From the NCBI GenBank assembly GCA_019308525.1, contig JAFDIC010000224.1, forward strand, positions 1 to 8,826: DNA of 8,826 bases. The letters run 5' to 3'. The DNA is from Deltaproteobacteria bacterium. Its GTDB lineage: Bacteria > Desulfobacterota > DSM-4660 > Desulfatiglandales > HGW-15. Position numbers and translations under genes: made by a program. The notes under the pieces were generated by a model. It worked only from the letters and a program-made list of their open reading frames with translations. It was not told the DNA's origin and did not search any database. Of this stretch, positions 1-6,602 are shown piece by piece. How positions within the stretch are numbered: the stretch's first letter is position 1; every line of letters starts with the position of its first letter.

Positions 1-2
1 GG

Positions 3-1319
3 TTAGAATCCGTATCTTATTGCGGAGTAGACACTGGAGTTGTCTTCAAATTGGCCGAAGAATGTCTGGTTTGACGATCCCAGAAACAAGTTCGCCCCGA
101 TCTCCGCCGTCCAATAGTCTGTGATCTTGTAGTTTACCTTGGGGCGGAGATAAGCATCAGAATCAGAGGGGCTGTAGAAGGTGAATAGGGACAGGGTGAG
201 GTTCTGGTTCATAAGGAGCTTTGTCAGGCGCAGAGTTACCACGTGGCGGTATTCACTGCGCACTGGCATGCCGGCAGGCAGAGAGAGGAGATAATCAGCA
301 TACTCGAGGAGTACCTCCAGGTAATATTGAAGGCCCACTGTGAAGTCGTGGGCTATCTGGGGCAGGTCCATCTCGTAACCGGTCAGAAAGCGAAACTCAG
401 AGTTTCTCTTGTAGGGATCATCCCCGGATGGATCCTCCCTGGAGTCGTAATACCCTATCTCGATGTTGGCTATTCCCTTGGCCAGGGGACCGCGAATGCT
501 CCCTCCATAGACGTTCAGCTTTGGAAAAAGGGCCTCGCCGGTGGCTGGGTCGAATCCCCCCGGGCTCTTCCAGAAGCCCTTGTAGCCGTACAAGCACAGC
601 TCGTAAGCCTCAATGTTCCTTGCTATTCTCAGTGCCAGTTCGTAGTCTTCGAACCAGGAATTAGGCAGATCAAGCTCTATGATGGCATCTCTTCCCGCGG
701 TTCTTCCGAGGGCAGCGTTGTAGTAAGAGAGCCGCTCACCAGAAACGAACCTGTCTGGATCAAACTTGGGTGTATAGACGATGTCGAGATTTGCAATCCG
801 GCTGAAGAGACTGGTTTTCAGTGCATCGGATGGTGCCTTTAGATATTCTACATCCCTGCCGATGAGAAATGCCTGCCAGTCCTTGGGGGAAAGATCATTG
901 ATGAATATGAGATCACCGGTGCCCCAGGTCAGGATCTGCCTGCCTGCCTTGAGGTCCATGAAAGCCAGAGGGGATAGGGATACATTTGCCTCACGCAGGT
1001 CCAGCCAGCCCTGACCGGATTCCAGGTCTATGTCGTGATCTTCAAGCACGAAATCATAAAGAAAATCCGCGGTGAGCTTGAAGATGGCTTCACCCAGTAC
1101 CGGCTCAATTCCTACCTGGAGACGGGTTTCGCCGAGGGATGCATCTTTCTCATATTGGTCATTCCCTGTACGCACACCACCGCGGGCCTCCCAGAAGCCC
1201 GAAGACCCCAGCTTCTCCATGCTCCTTTTGATTTTGCTCCCATCTGAGGGCTTTTTCTCTAGGGGAGTAACGGCGCCAGGTCGGGGCAAACCCTCCAGCC
1301 CCCCGGGGAGTTGCGGCTC
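3..1319 (-). CDS. Outer-membrane beta-barrel protein, barrel part (frame 2 of a frameshifted gene)
   Basis: This is the C-terminal, larger part of an outer-membrane barrel protein. It shows alternating hydrophobic/polar strands rich in aromatic residues and ends in R-Y-G-F before TAA; a terminal Phe is the usual recognition signal for the BAM assembly machinery. A stretch reading LKAGRQILTWGTGD followed by a D-W...GRDVEYLK region resembles the DUF1302/alginate-export-like barrels found beside RND and LolA-like genes. The only nearby start in this frame is a TTG at 1289, inside the linker, with no signal peptide, so it is not a credible native start. Upstream of it the frame reads E-P-Q-L-P-G-G-L-E-G, which continues the repeats of the 1627-1259 frame exactly. 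Adding one base near 1320 joins the two into a protein of about 541 residues. The barrel identification is firm at fold level; the substrate is unknown. Confidence 0.85.
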   Translation of the reverse strand, partial: EPQLPGGLEGLPRPGAVTPLEKKPSDGSKIKRSMEKLGSSGFWEARGGVRTGNDQYEKDASLGETRLQVGIEPVLGEAIFKLTADFLYDFVLEDHDIDLESGQGWLDLREANVSLSPLAFMDLKAGRQILTWGTGDLIFINDLSPKDWQAFLIGRDVEYLKAPSDALKTSLFSRIANLDIVYTPKFDPDRFVSGERLSYYNAALGRTAGRDAIIELDLPNSWFEDYELALRIARNIEAYELCLYGYKGFWKSPGGFDPATGEALFPKLNVYGGSIRGPLAKGIANIEIGYYDSREDPSGDDPYKRNSEFRFLTGYEMDLPQIAHDFTVGLQYYLEVLLEYADYLLSLPAGMPVRSEYRHVVTLRLTKLLMNQNLTLSLFTFYSPSDSDAYLRPKVNYKITDYWTAEIGANLFLGSSNQTFFGQFEDNSSVYSAIRYGF

Positions 1320-1627
1320 GCGCCGGGTCGGGGCAAACCCTCCAGCCCCCCGGGGAGGTGCGGCTCTTTTTCGGGCTCGATGTGACCGGGCGGTTGGGAC
1401 CCTCCCTGGAGGCCTGCCGGAAGCCCCGGTTCAGTTTGCTCTGGCTCCCTGGCCCCGGACAACCCTTGAGGCAAGGGCGGAGCCTGGTCTCCTGGAAGAG
1501 CAGAACCCAGGCCCCGGGGCAAGGGCGGAGGTTCCTGTGCATTGGCGCAGGAGCAGACAAGCAGGCCTCCGCAAAGCAGGAAAAATGAGATGGGAAACAG
1601 TATGAGGAAGAGAAACGTGATCTTCAT
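1259..1627 (-). CDS. Signal peptide and proline-rich linker of the barrel protein (frame 1 of a frameshifted gene)
   Basis: The first 30 residues are a Sec signal peptide: MK, a long hydrophobic run from T4 to V24, then C-S-C-A-N-A with probable signal peptidase I cleavage before Q31. LLVC does not fit a lipobox because Val, not Gly/Ala/Ser, precedes the Cys. Residues 31-103 are a proline-rich linker of about five degenerate repeats with core P-x-L-P-x-G-L. The frame then reads off-repeat and stops at 1259. The ATG overlaps the TGA of the upstream LolA-like gene (ATGA at 1627-1624). Upstream there is no good Shine-Dalgarno, so translation is probably coupled to that gene. As read this would be a secreted 122-residue stub. 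More likely it is the N-terminus of the barrel protein at 1319-3. Confidence 0.75.
   Translation of the reverse strand: MKITFLFLILFPISFFLLCGGLLVCSCANAQEPPPLPRGLGSALPGDQAPPLPQGLSGAREPEQTEPGLPAGLQGGSQPPGHIEPEKEPHLPGGLEGLPRPGASRNSPGGWRVCPDLAPLLP
1271..1537 (-). repeat. Degenerate proline-rich tandem repeat linker, nominal 48-bp unit, one unit 47 bp
   Basis: Five repeats of 16-22 residues, each with core P-x-L-P-x-G-L-x-G, lie between signal peptide and barrel. At DNA level, 1279-1319 and 1326-1366 match over 41 bases with a single mismatch, offset by 47 bp. Another pair, GGCAAGGGCGG at 1470 and 1518, is offset by exactly 48 bp (16 codons). The 47-bp spacing breaks the frame. Alignment of the copies places the missing base in the GGCGCC junction at about 1320. 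The C6G4 runs have equal length in both copies, so they are not where the base was lost. Confidence 0.9.
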
Positions 1628-2472
1628 CTCAGATATCTATAGGGCGGGCGTCTCAAGTACCTTTCCGTAAAAATGGATTCAGATATACCCAGATTGTACT
1701 TCACGCTGCTATATCCCAACTCCGTGTATCCTCCTGTGCGCAGGTCGGCCATGGTAGCCCTTGTGACCGTTGGATAACCTTGGATCACCTTTACTTCCTT
1801 TGCGGTGTACTCCCTGTACTTCTCGCCTTGCTTATCAAAGTATTCGGTCTTGACCACCACAAAGGTGCGGCGGTGAATCCACATGGTGAAATAGGAAAAC
1901 TCCACTGACCCGGGGTCCTTTGGGGTATTCTTCAAAACATAGTAATTCTGTGTGGTCTTGAGAATCTCATGGGTATCCTCGTCAATGTGCCTTCCCGAGA
2001 TGTCTTCGTAGAAGAAGTCTGACCCTACGAAGCTGGTCCGTTTATCCGTGGCGGCTATACGTTTGACCAGGTCCAGGGCGGGAAGATACAGCCAGCGATC
2101 ATCATCACGATCCAGATGCTTGTGTACCAGAAAGGCCATCTTGTTCACGTCCGCGGGTCTGTGGAAATACACGTAGAATTTCTGCTCCCCGCAGAACTTG
2201 TCATCTCCGCCCGGGCCGGGCTTGTCCCACCGGAGAATTGTCATAACTCGGGAGCGTTTTCTTCCCTGGCTGTCCACGATCGTCATGGACACCTTGGCCA
2301 TTCCATCCGAGCCCTGGTAGTAGGAGACCCGGTTCGTGTTGTTGACGATCTCATCAACCGTGGGCACGGCAGCCGTCGGCTGCTCGCCGGCAGAAAGAAT
2401 CGGGGTCAAGAGAAGGATCAAAAAGAACGCTGACACTGGCAAGACGGTTCCAATGGATTTAGCCCTAGGCAT
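1624..2472 (-). CDS. Outer membrane lipoprotein-sorting protein (LolA-like, periplasmic)
   Basis: A 282-residue exported protein. Residues 1-28 form a signal peptide, with a hydrophobic stretch around residues 9-26 and probable cleavage after L-S-A at 26-28. The mature part is a LolA/LolB-type half-barrel. Its diagnostic block is at residues 124-161: D-D-R-W-L-Y-L-P-A-L, then K-R-I-A and S-D-F-F-Y-E-D-I-S-G-R. This block is typical of the 'outer membrane lipoprotein-sorting protein' family that accompanies MMPL-type RND transporters. Members are thought to carry lipids or lipidated cargo across the periplasm; the cargo here is not known. The start is well supported by AAGGAGG six to seven bases before the ATG. 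That Shine-Dalgarno overlaps the TAA of the RND gene, and the gene's own stop overlaps the next start, so all three genes look translationally linked. Confidence 0.9.
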   Translation of the reverse strand: MPRAKSIGTVLPVSAFFLILLLTPILSAGEQPTAAVPTVDEIVNNTNRVSYYQGSDGMAKVSMTIVDSQGRKRSRVMTILRWDKPGPGGDDKFCGEQKFYVYFHRPADVNKMAFLVHKHLDRDDDRWLYLPALDLVKRIAATDKRTSFVGSDFFYEDISGRHIDEDTHEILKTTQNYYVLKNTPKDPGSVEFSYFTMWIHRRTFVVVKTEYFDKQGEKYREYTAKEVKVIQGYPTVTRATMADLRTGGYTELGYSSVKYNLGISESIFTERYLRRPPYRYLR

Positions 2473-2484
2473 GTTGAGCCCTCC

Positions 2485-5370
2485 TTATTGATCTGGTGAG
2501 AATTTGCATTTTTCCCTTCTAGACAGTATCCCGCAGCCCAACGCGATGAAGGGTATCGCTATCAGGCTGATCCACGTAAGGGTCGACCATCCTACCCTCG
2601 CGTACTGGTGCAGGTTCAGGGCAACCAAAGCCACCAGGGCAAGGGAAGAGACAAGGCAGGTGACACAGTTGCACGTGGGGCCCATGACCTTGCCGGGCAG
2701 GAACAGTCTCTTTTCAAGTATTCTTGAGAGGGACGGCAAGAGGAAAAATGTTGAGATGCCGCTCAGCAAGAGGATCGTTGCCATGAGAATACCCACGGTC
2801 TTGTAAGGCACCAGGGGTGCGAAGAGCAAGGGCAAGAAGCCCACTGCGATAACTATTACGTTGCGCGCGATGGCCCGGGCCGGCTCACCAAACACGCAAA
2901 GGGCTGCTTCCTTCCACGATCCCACGTTTTCGTACATTGCCCTTCCCCGCGCCAGGAAATGGATTGCGAAGTCGACGGCCAGGCCGAGGGTAAGACTGCT
3001 CAAGACGGCCACGGGCATGTCATAGTCTTTCCCGATGAGACCTACCGCCCCATATATCGCTCCTATGGTCACCGTGAGAGGAACCATGGAGAGCAGACCC
3101 CACAATGCAGAGCGAAACAGGATGGTCATAAGGAGGAAAACAACAAGAAAGCTGCCGAGGAACGCCTGGAGCATTCCCGCCACCATTTTCCTTTGCCAGA
3201 TGACGTTGATATAGGTGAGGCCGAACCACTGGTGCTTGACAGGCACTGGGGGTGGATTTGAAGCCATGAACTCATCCACGGCCCGCGCCACCAGGGCCAT
3301 GTCCTTGTTATCGCCGCTTCGCAGTTGCACCCATATACTCGAGGTTCTGTAGTCGGGTGTCACAAAATGCCACAAGTCCCCGGGGCGATGACTGTTCTGG
3401 AACTGGATCAGGCACTCTGCTACGATCCGTCGCCTGTCCGGTATCCTGAAATTCTTGGCCTGCTCCCCTGGGTCGTTTCCAGAGACAAGGTCGCGGTAGA
3501 CCGTTTTCACTATGTCTGCGAGGGAATTGCTCTTGCCCACAATGCCGGTCCGCTTCATGGCCTCCTGTAAGCGTTCCTGGTACCGGAGGAGGTCTGGATC
3601 CTTGAAGATCTGGCTGAGTTGCCTCTGCTCATCGAGGAACAGGCCTGCCTCCTCCCAGGAGAAGGCGGATTCGCCTTCCGCCAGTTCCGCCTTTTGTCTC
3701 ACGACACGGTCCATGGCCTTGAAAAACTCGTCTCTGGATTGAGCCTTCTTCATCTCGCCGCCGGCCAGGAGAACAAGTTCCTGGAAAACACCCGGGCCGG
3801 ATGGCAGATCCTCTTTCAAAGACACAGCCCTTTCTTCGGCCTTCCGGGCCAACTCGTTCAAGGTCCTTTCCGGGTCGAACTTCTTTTCCACCGGTGAAAG
3901 GACGAGGTAGGCCATGTAAGTTCCGCCGAAGTGCCTGTTCAAGACAGTGTCAGCCACACGTATCGGGTGTGATCGAGTGAACCATTTTATGGGATTGTCA
4001 TTGATCTCGATCCTGCTCATACCATAGGCGGAAATCCCGATGACCGCAATGGTGACGCCGATGATCAGCTTGGCCCTGTGATAGGTGACGCTTCCGAGGA
4101 TGTGGAGGAATTTGCCAAGTCCGCCGGTTGAAACTTCGGCTTCCGCCACGGTTCTAGCGGCCCCGAAGTCCTCAAGACGTTTCGGAGAAATAAACATGAG
4201 GAACGCCGGGATAAAAGTCACGGTCAAGAGCCATGCTACCATGATCCCGAAGGCGACAAACACTCCGAATACCTGCACCGGGGGGGTTGGTGTCAGGGCA
4301 AGGGAAGCGAACCCCGCGGCAGACGTAAGGGACGTATAGAGCATGGGCTTGAAAAGAATATAGAGGACCTTTCTTATGGTTTGCCTCTTGTCCCTTGTTT
4401 CCTGGTAGAGCTCGAAGAACTCGCTGATAATGTGGATGCTGTCAAGAACGGCAATGGGCATGATGAAGATAGGGATCATGCTGGACATGATGTGAACCGG
4501 GTAGCCTGATATGATCAGGGCCCCCATGGTGAAGATAACGGACATGAGCGCCACTATCAAGGACGGGATGATAACTATGATCTTACGGAAAAAGAGGATC
4601 ATAAGGATGAATATGATCAGCATGGCAAGGGGCGCGGAGATGCCCATCTGGACGAACATCTCCACTCCAAAGGTATCCTCTGCCACAGGTAGGCCTGTAA
4701 TATAGTATTGCTCAGACCCTTCAAAACTCTCTATCTTTTCCCTCAACCTGGATGAGATCTTGTAGCTCAAATCCTTTCTTGTCAGGGGCAAATAGATAGC
4801 GATGGCCTTACCGTCCTCTGAAACCAGGGTTCCATTGAGGAAAGGGATGCGCTGGGCCTTTCGTCTGATCTCCCTGGCTTCTTCGGGAGTGCCGGGCGGC
4901 GTTTTCATGAGCCATTCGAACTTTATGACGCCAGCTCCCCCGGGTTCGATGCTGTCCACGGTGGAGGGGGCGATCAAGTCCACTTCCACCACCCCTTCTC
5001 CCGGTGGTTCACCAATGTCCTTTCCTCTCAGGGTTCTTGCGTATTCCGTCAGATCATAGATCTTCCGGAGAGAGCCGGGATTGAAGACACCCTCTTTCGC
5101 TTCTTCATTCACGATTCCCAGCACCACCATATCGTGGAGCGAAAAGACCTTTTTCATCCTATTGTGGAATATCCGGACGGCTTCATCTTTGGAGAGCATG
5201 TTTTCGGGATCCGTGTCCACGGTGATCGGGTTGAGCCATTGAAAGGCCCTGGGCCAGAGGGAGGGGACACCGGCAAGGAGGGCAAAGAGAAGTGTGACAA
5301 TAACAATGACAAGTGTTGCTGACCTGTAATGATCTACCGATTTAGAGACTAGCCAATGGGCCTTTTCCAT
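2485..5370 (-). CDS. MMPL-type RND superfamily exporter
   Basis: A 961-residue inner-membrane transporter with the RND duplication. TM1 is at about 18-38, followed by a periplasmic loop (about 40-240), a TM2-6 block (about 243-395), TM7 (about 433-451), a second periplasmic loop (about 455-725), and a TM8-12 block (about 728-885). Asp310 (A-V-L-D-S-I-H) and Asp800 (G-L-A-V-D-F-A-I-H-F) sit in the TM4 and TM10 positions that carry the proton relay in MMPL/RND exporters. A C-terminal extension carries a Cys cluster (C900, C902, C905) and two further hydrophobic segments (about 905-922 and 928-949). I chose the ATG at 5370 because AGGA lies seven bases upstream and TM1 then begins near residue 18, as is normal. 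A TTG at 5460 would add 30 polar residues with no Shine-Dalgarno. The adjacent LolA-like and barrel genes suggest export of a lipid-like cargo to the outer membrane. Confidence 0.94.
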   Translation of the reverse strand: MEKAHWLVSKSVDHYRSATLVIVIVTLLFALLAGVPSLWPRAFQWLNPITVDTDPENMLSKDEAVRIFHNRMKKVFSLHDMVVLGIVNEEAKEGVFNPGSLRKIYDLTEYARTLRGKDIGEPPGEGVVEVDLIAPSTVDSIEPGGAGVIKFEWLMKTPPGTPEEAREIRRKAQRIPFLNGTLVSEDGKAIAIYLPLTRKDLSYKISSRLREKIESFEGSEQYYITGLPVAEDTFGVEMFVQMGISAPLAMLIIFILMILFFRKIIVIIPSLIVALMSVIFTMGALIISGYPVHIMSSMIPIFIMPIAVLDSIHIISEFFELYQETRDKRQTIRKVLYILFKPMLYTSLTSAAGFASLALTPTPPVQVFGVFVAFGIMVAWLLTVTFIPAFLMFISPKRLEDFGAARTVAEAEVSTGGLGKFLHILGSVTYHRAKLIIGVTIAVIGISAYGMSRIEINDNPIKWFTRSHPIRVADTVLNRHFGGTYMAYLVLSPVEKKFDPERTLNELARKAEERAVSLKEDLPSGPGVFQELVLLAGGEMKKAQSRDEFFKAMDRVVRQKAELAEGESAFSWEEAGLFLDEQRQLSQIFKDPDLLRYQERLQEAMKRTGIVGKSNSLADIVKTVYRDLVSGNDPGEQAKNFRIPDRRRIVAECLIQFQNSHRPGDLWHFVTPDYRTSSIWVQLRSGDNKDMALVARAVDEFMASNPPPVPVKHQWFGLTYINVIWQRKMVAGMLQAFLGSFLVVFLLMTILFRSALWGLLSMVPLTVTIGAIYGAVGLIGKDYDMPVAVLSSLTLGLAVDFAIHFLARGRAMYENVGSWKEAALCVFGEPARAIARNVIVIAVGFLPLLFAPLVPYKTVGILMATILLLSGISTFFLLPSLSRILEKRLFLPGKVMGPTCNCVTCLVSSLALVALVALNLHQYARVGWSTLTWISLIAIPFIALGCGILSRREKCKFSPDQ

Positions 5371-5549
5371 TTCCACATCCTGAACCCCCCGAAATCTGAA
5401 CCGGTTGGTTACATTGTTCTTACCACCGACTAGTGACGTGATCCAGGCACAAAAGCGCAACAGGGACGTTCGGCGCGTGGTACCTGTGCTTGGAGAGAAG
5501 CTCGTTTGTCATCACTGCTGGAAACAGCGGAATCGAGGGTATTTGTGTT
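5371..5549 (-). other. Untranslated leader of the exporter operon
   Basis: About 170 nt between the predicted transcription start and the RND ATG. I see no convincing gene here. The only structure noted is a small hairpin, GCTG-TTTC-CAGC, around 5516-5527. No known riboswitch family was recognised by eye. Confidence 0.4.
5378..5381 (-). promoter_or_regulatory. Ribosome binding site deciding the RND exporter start
   Basis: AGGA on the minus strand, seven bases before the ATG at 5370. An in-frame GTG lies two codons upstream of the ATG but is too close to this site, and the far-upstream TTG at 5460 has no comparable site. Confidence 0.6.
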
Positions 5550-5578
5550 AATATAAAGGGGCCATATGCAGAGGTCAA
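5550..5578 (-). promoter_or_regulatory. Sigma70-type promoter for the exporter operon
   Basis: On the minus strand, TTGACC (5578-5573) and TATATT (5555-5550) are separated by exactly 17 bases; each differs from consensus by one base. Transcription would start near 5543, just past the DUF1614 stop at 5607. This gives a leader of about 170 nt before the RND start at 5370. The operon can therefore be transcribed independently of DUF1614. I see no intrinsic terminator between DUF1614 and this promoter, so read-through is also possible. Confidence 0.65.
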
Positions 5579-5606
5579 GACAAAGAGAGTGCTATTCATG
5601 GCACGA

Positions 5607-6284
5607 TCAAGTAAAAAACATGGAAAGGAGTACCGCGAGTATGCCATTGAGGAATATGCCGTCAAATGTTCCCGCTCCTCCAATGGATGCCACGGGTGCC
5701 CCCAAGTCGCTGATCTTGTTGAGGTTAAGAAGATCAGCCCCTATCAGGGTCCCGAGGGTGCCGGAGATATAGGCGATCACAGGCGCATGATTGTAACCGA
5801 CAATGACAGCGATAAATGCCGCAAGGAGAGGGGGCAGGAAACCGGGCAGGGCAATCCCGAGGCCCGGTACAGGTCTTGCAAGCCTGTGGGTGACGATGGA
5901 CATCAGGGCGGTCGCGATGGCAGCCCTTCCCCACAGACCTGTTTTCATGACCAGGTAGAGGGAGAGCAGGGTGGGGATAATGGCCCCTCCCAGGTTCACG
6001 GCGAGGATGGTCTCCTTTCTTTTCCATACCGGGACGACGTACCTGAAGCCAAAGAAATCCACCCTTGTCTCAGTGGTCATGAGTTCCTGGGGGATCCTCC
6101 TGATGGGAATGTTAACGAAACTACCCACGAGGGTGGCAAAGAGGGCCGAGAACACGTATTGGGGCGGTATCCCTATTCTTGTGAAGGCGAGGGCAATGAG
6201 GTTGACTTGAACAATGACGAAAAAAAATACGATAGCAAAGAAGAAGAAGACTATGAAAACAAAAGTCAGCGGGTTAAAGAACAT
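5607..6284 (-). CDS. DUF1614 family integral membrane protein
   Basis: A 225-residue, very hydrophobic protein with about six membrane segments. The first is an unusually Phe-rich helix (residues 8-24). Family-type conserved blocks are visible: A-V-N-L-G-G-A-I-I-P (95-104), T-H-R-L-A-R-P-V-P-G-L-G-I (132-144), N-H-A-P-V-I-A-Y (165-172), and a long C-terminal block with G-A-D-L-L (182-186) and S-I-G-G-A-G-T-F-D-G-I-F-L (200-212). These match my knowledge of DUF1614, a family of unknown function. The conserved Gly, Asn, Asp and His residues within membrane segments would suit a transporter or membrane enzyme, but that is inference. The start is supported by GAGGAGG seven bases upstream of the ATG. 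It lies on the same strand as the exporter operon but 236 bp before it, with a promoter in between, so a functional link is uncertain. Confidence 0.85.
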   Translation of the reverse strand: MFFNPLTFVFIVFFFFAIVFFFVIVQVNLIALAFTRIGIPPQYVFSALFATLVGSFVNIPIRRIPQELMTTETRVDFFGFRYVVPVWKRKETILAVNLGGAIIPTLLSLYLVMKTGLWGRAAIATALMSIVTHRLARPVPGLGIALPGFLPPLLAAFIAVIVGYNHAPVIAYISGTLGTLIGADLLNLNKISDLGAPVASIGGAGTFDGIFLNGILAVLLSMFFT

Positions 6285-6345
6285 AAATATGCCTCCTCTG
6301 CCACAAAATGTTGTTGATATCGGGAGCGCTCGGGTCTAATAAGCT

Positions 6346-6373
6346 AATATCACAGTTGTTGATCCAATGTCCA
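6346..6373 (-). promoter_or_regulatory. Possible promoter for DUF1614
   Basis: On the minus strand, TGGACA (6373-6368) is followed after 16 bases by GATATT (6351-6346), preceded by TG in the extended -10 position. The match is moderate only. It would give a leader of about 55 nt before the ATG at 6284. Confidence 0.35.
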
Positions 6374-6590
6374 CAGGAATGAGGGGAATTTGAGAAGAAC
6401 TAGAGGGCTGATTCTCTAAGCATTTAACAGATTGTCAAGCAATAGAAGAAGAGAATCTTGGCCTTCATGGAGAAGGTTTTCTGAACAGTATTGTGATGGG
6501 CAAAAACCCGCCATGAGGCAGGAGAAAGGGCGGGAGCGACCGATCCGGGGCCGCGTCTTGGCGGCCGAGAGGTGCCGTCTATCAATTCGG

Positions 6591-6598
6591 GGAGGAGG
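6591..6598 (+). promoter_or_regulatory. Ribosome binding site deciding the HAMP protein start
   Basis: GGAGGAGG lies four to seven bases before the ATG at 6603, depending on which GGAGG pairs. It supports that ATG over a TTG at 6432, which would add 57 Arg-rich residues in front of what is otherwise a normal N-terminal membrane anchor. Confidence 0.7.
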
Positions 6599-6602
6599 CA
6601 TT

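Larger units (their letters stand above)
6285..6602. other. Divergent intergenic region between DUF1614 and the HAMP/trkH pair
   Basis: This 318-bp stretch holds no credible gene. It must contain the promoters for both directions. On the plus strand the best candidate is TTGATA (6314-6319) with a TCTAAT/TAATAA element at 6335-6342, which is weak and overlaps the minus-strand signals. TTGTTGAT occurs twice (6311-6318 and 6356-6363), 45 bp apart, and could be operator half-sites. Two potential hairpins precede the plus-strand gene: CCCGCC/GGCGGG (6507-6512 with 6529-6534) and GGCCGC/GCGGCC (6549-6554 with 6561-6566). Neither is followed by a T tract, so they are not ordinary terminators. Confidence 0.5.

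Noticed and set aside
1300..1330. Programmed -1 frameshifting joining signal peptide and barrel
   Set aside because: A -1 step after GCG would give the right protein, but the preceding bases form no X-XXY-YYZ slippery heptamer; a lost base in a 48-bp repeat is simpler.
1271..1537. CRISPR-like repeat array
   Set aside because: The repeats are contiguous, degenerate, in the coding phase of a proline-rich linker, and have no spacers.
1072..1605. Plus-strand ORF of 177 codons over the repeat linker
   Set aside because: It is a shadow of GC-rich proline codons on the other strand, giving an Arg/Pro/Gly-rich nonsense translation.
1537..1627. Lipoprotein signal in the barrel N-terminus
   Set aside because: The cysteines at 19, 25 and 27 lack a Gly/Ala/Ser at the -1 position of a proper lipobox except in weak forms, whereas A-N-A followed by Q is a good signal peptidase I site.
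5371..5460. TTG-initiated 30-residue extension of the RND protein
   Set aside because: No Shine-Dalgarno precedes it, and the ATG at 5370 has one and gives a normal distance to TM1.
5420..5683. 87-codon minus-strand ORF between DUF1614 and the RND gene
   Set aside because: It overlaps the DUF1614 3' end in another frame and runs through the promoter; there is no recognisable protein character.
5490..6317. Long plus-strand ORF (275 codons) opposite DUF1614
   Set aside because: It is the antisense of a well-supported gene; the translation is highly charged and low-complexity with no domain or ribosome binding site.
6495..6570. Cyclic dinucleotide riboswitch upstream of the HAMP/trkH pair
   Set aside because: A GGCAAA-like start followed by GC stems superficially recalls the c-di-GMP class, but the conserved internal motifs and their order are absent; no c-di-AMP class motif was seen either.
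6432..6602. TTG-initiated 57-residue extension of the HAMP protein
   Set aside because: The added segment is Arg-rich and unlike the family; GGAGGAGG directly precedes the ATG at 6603.
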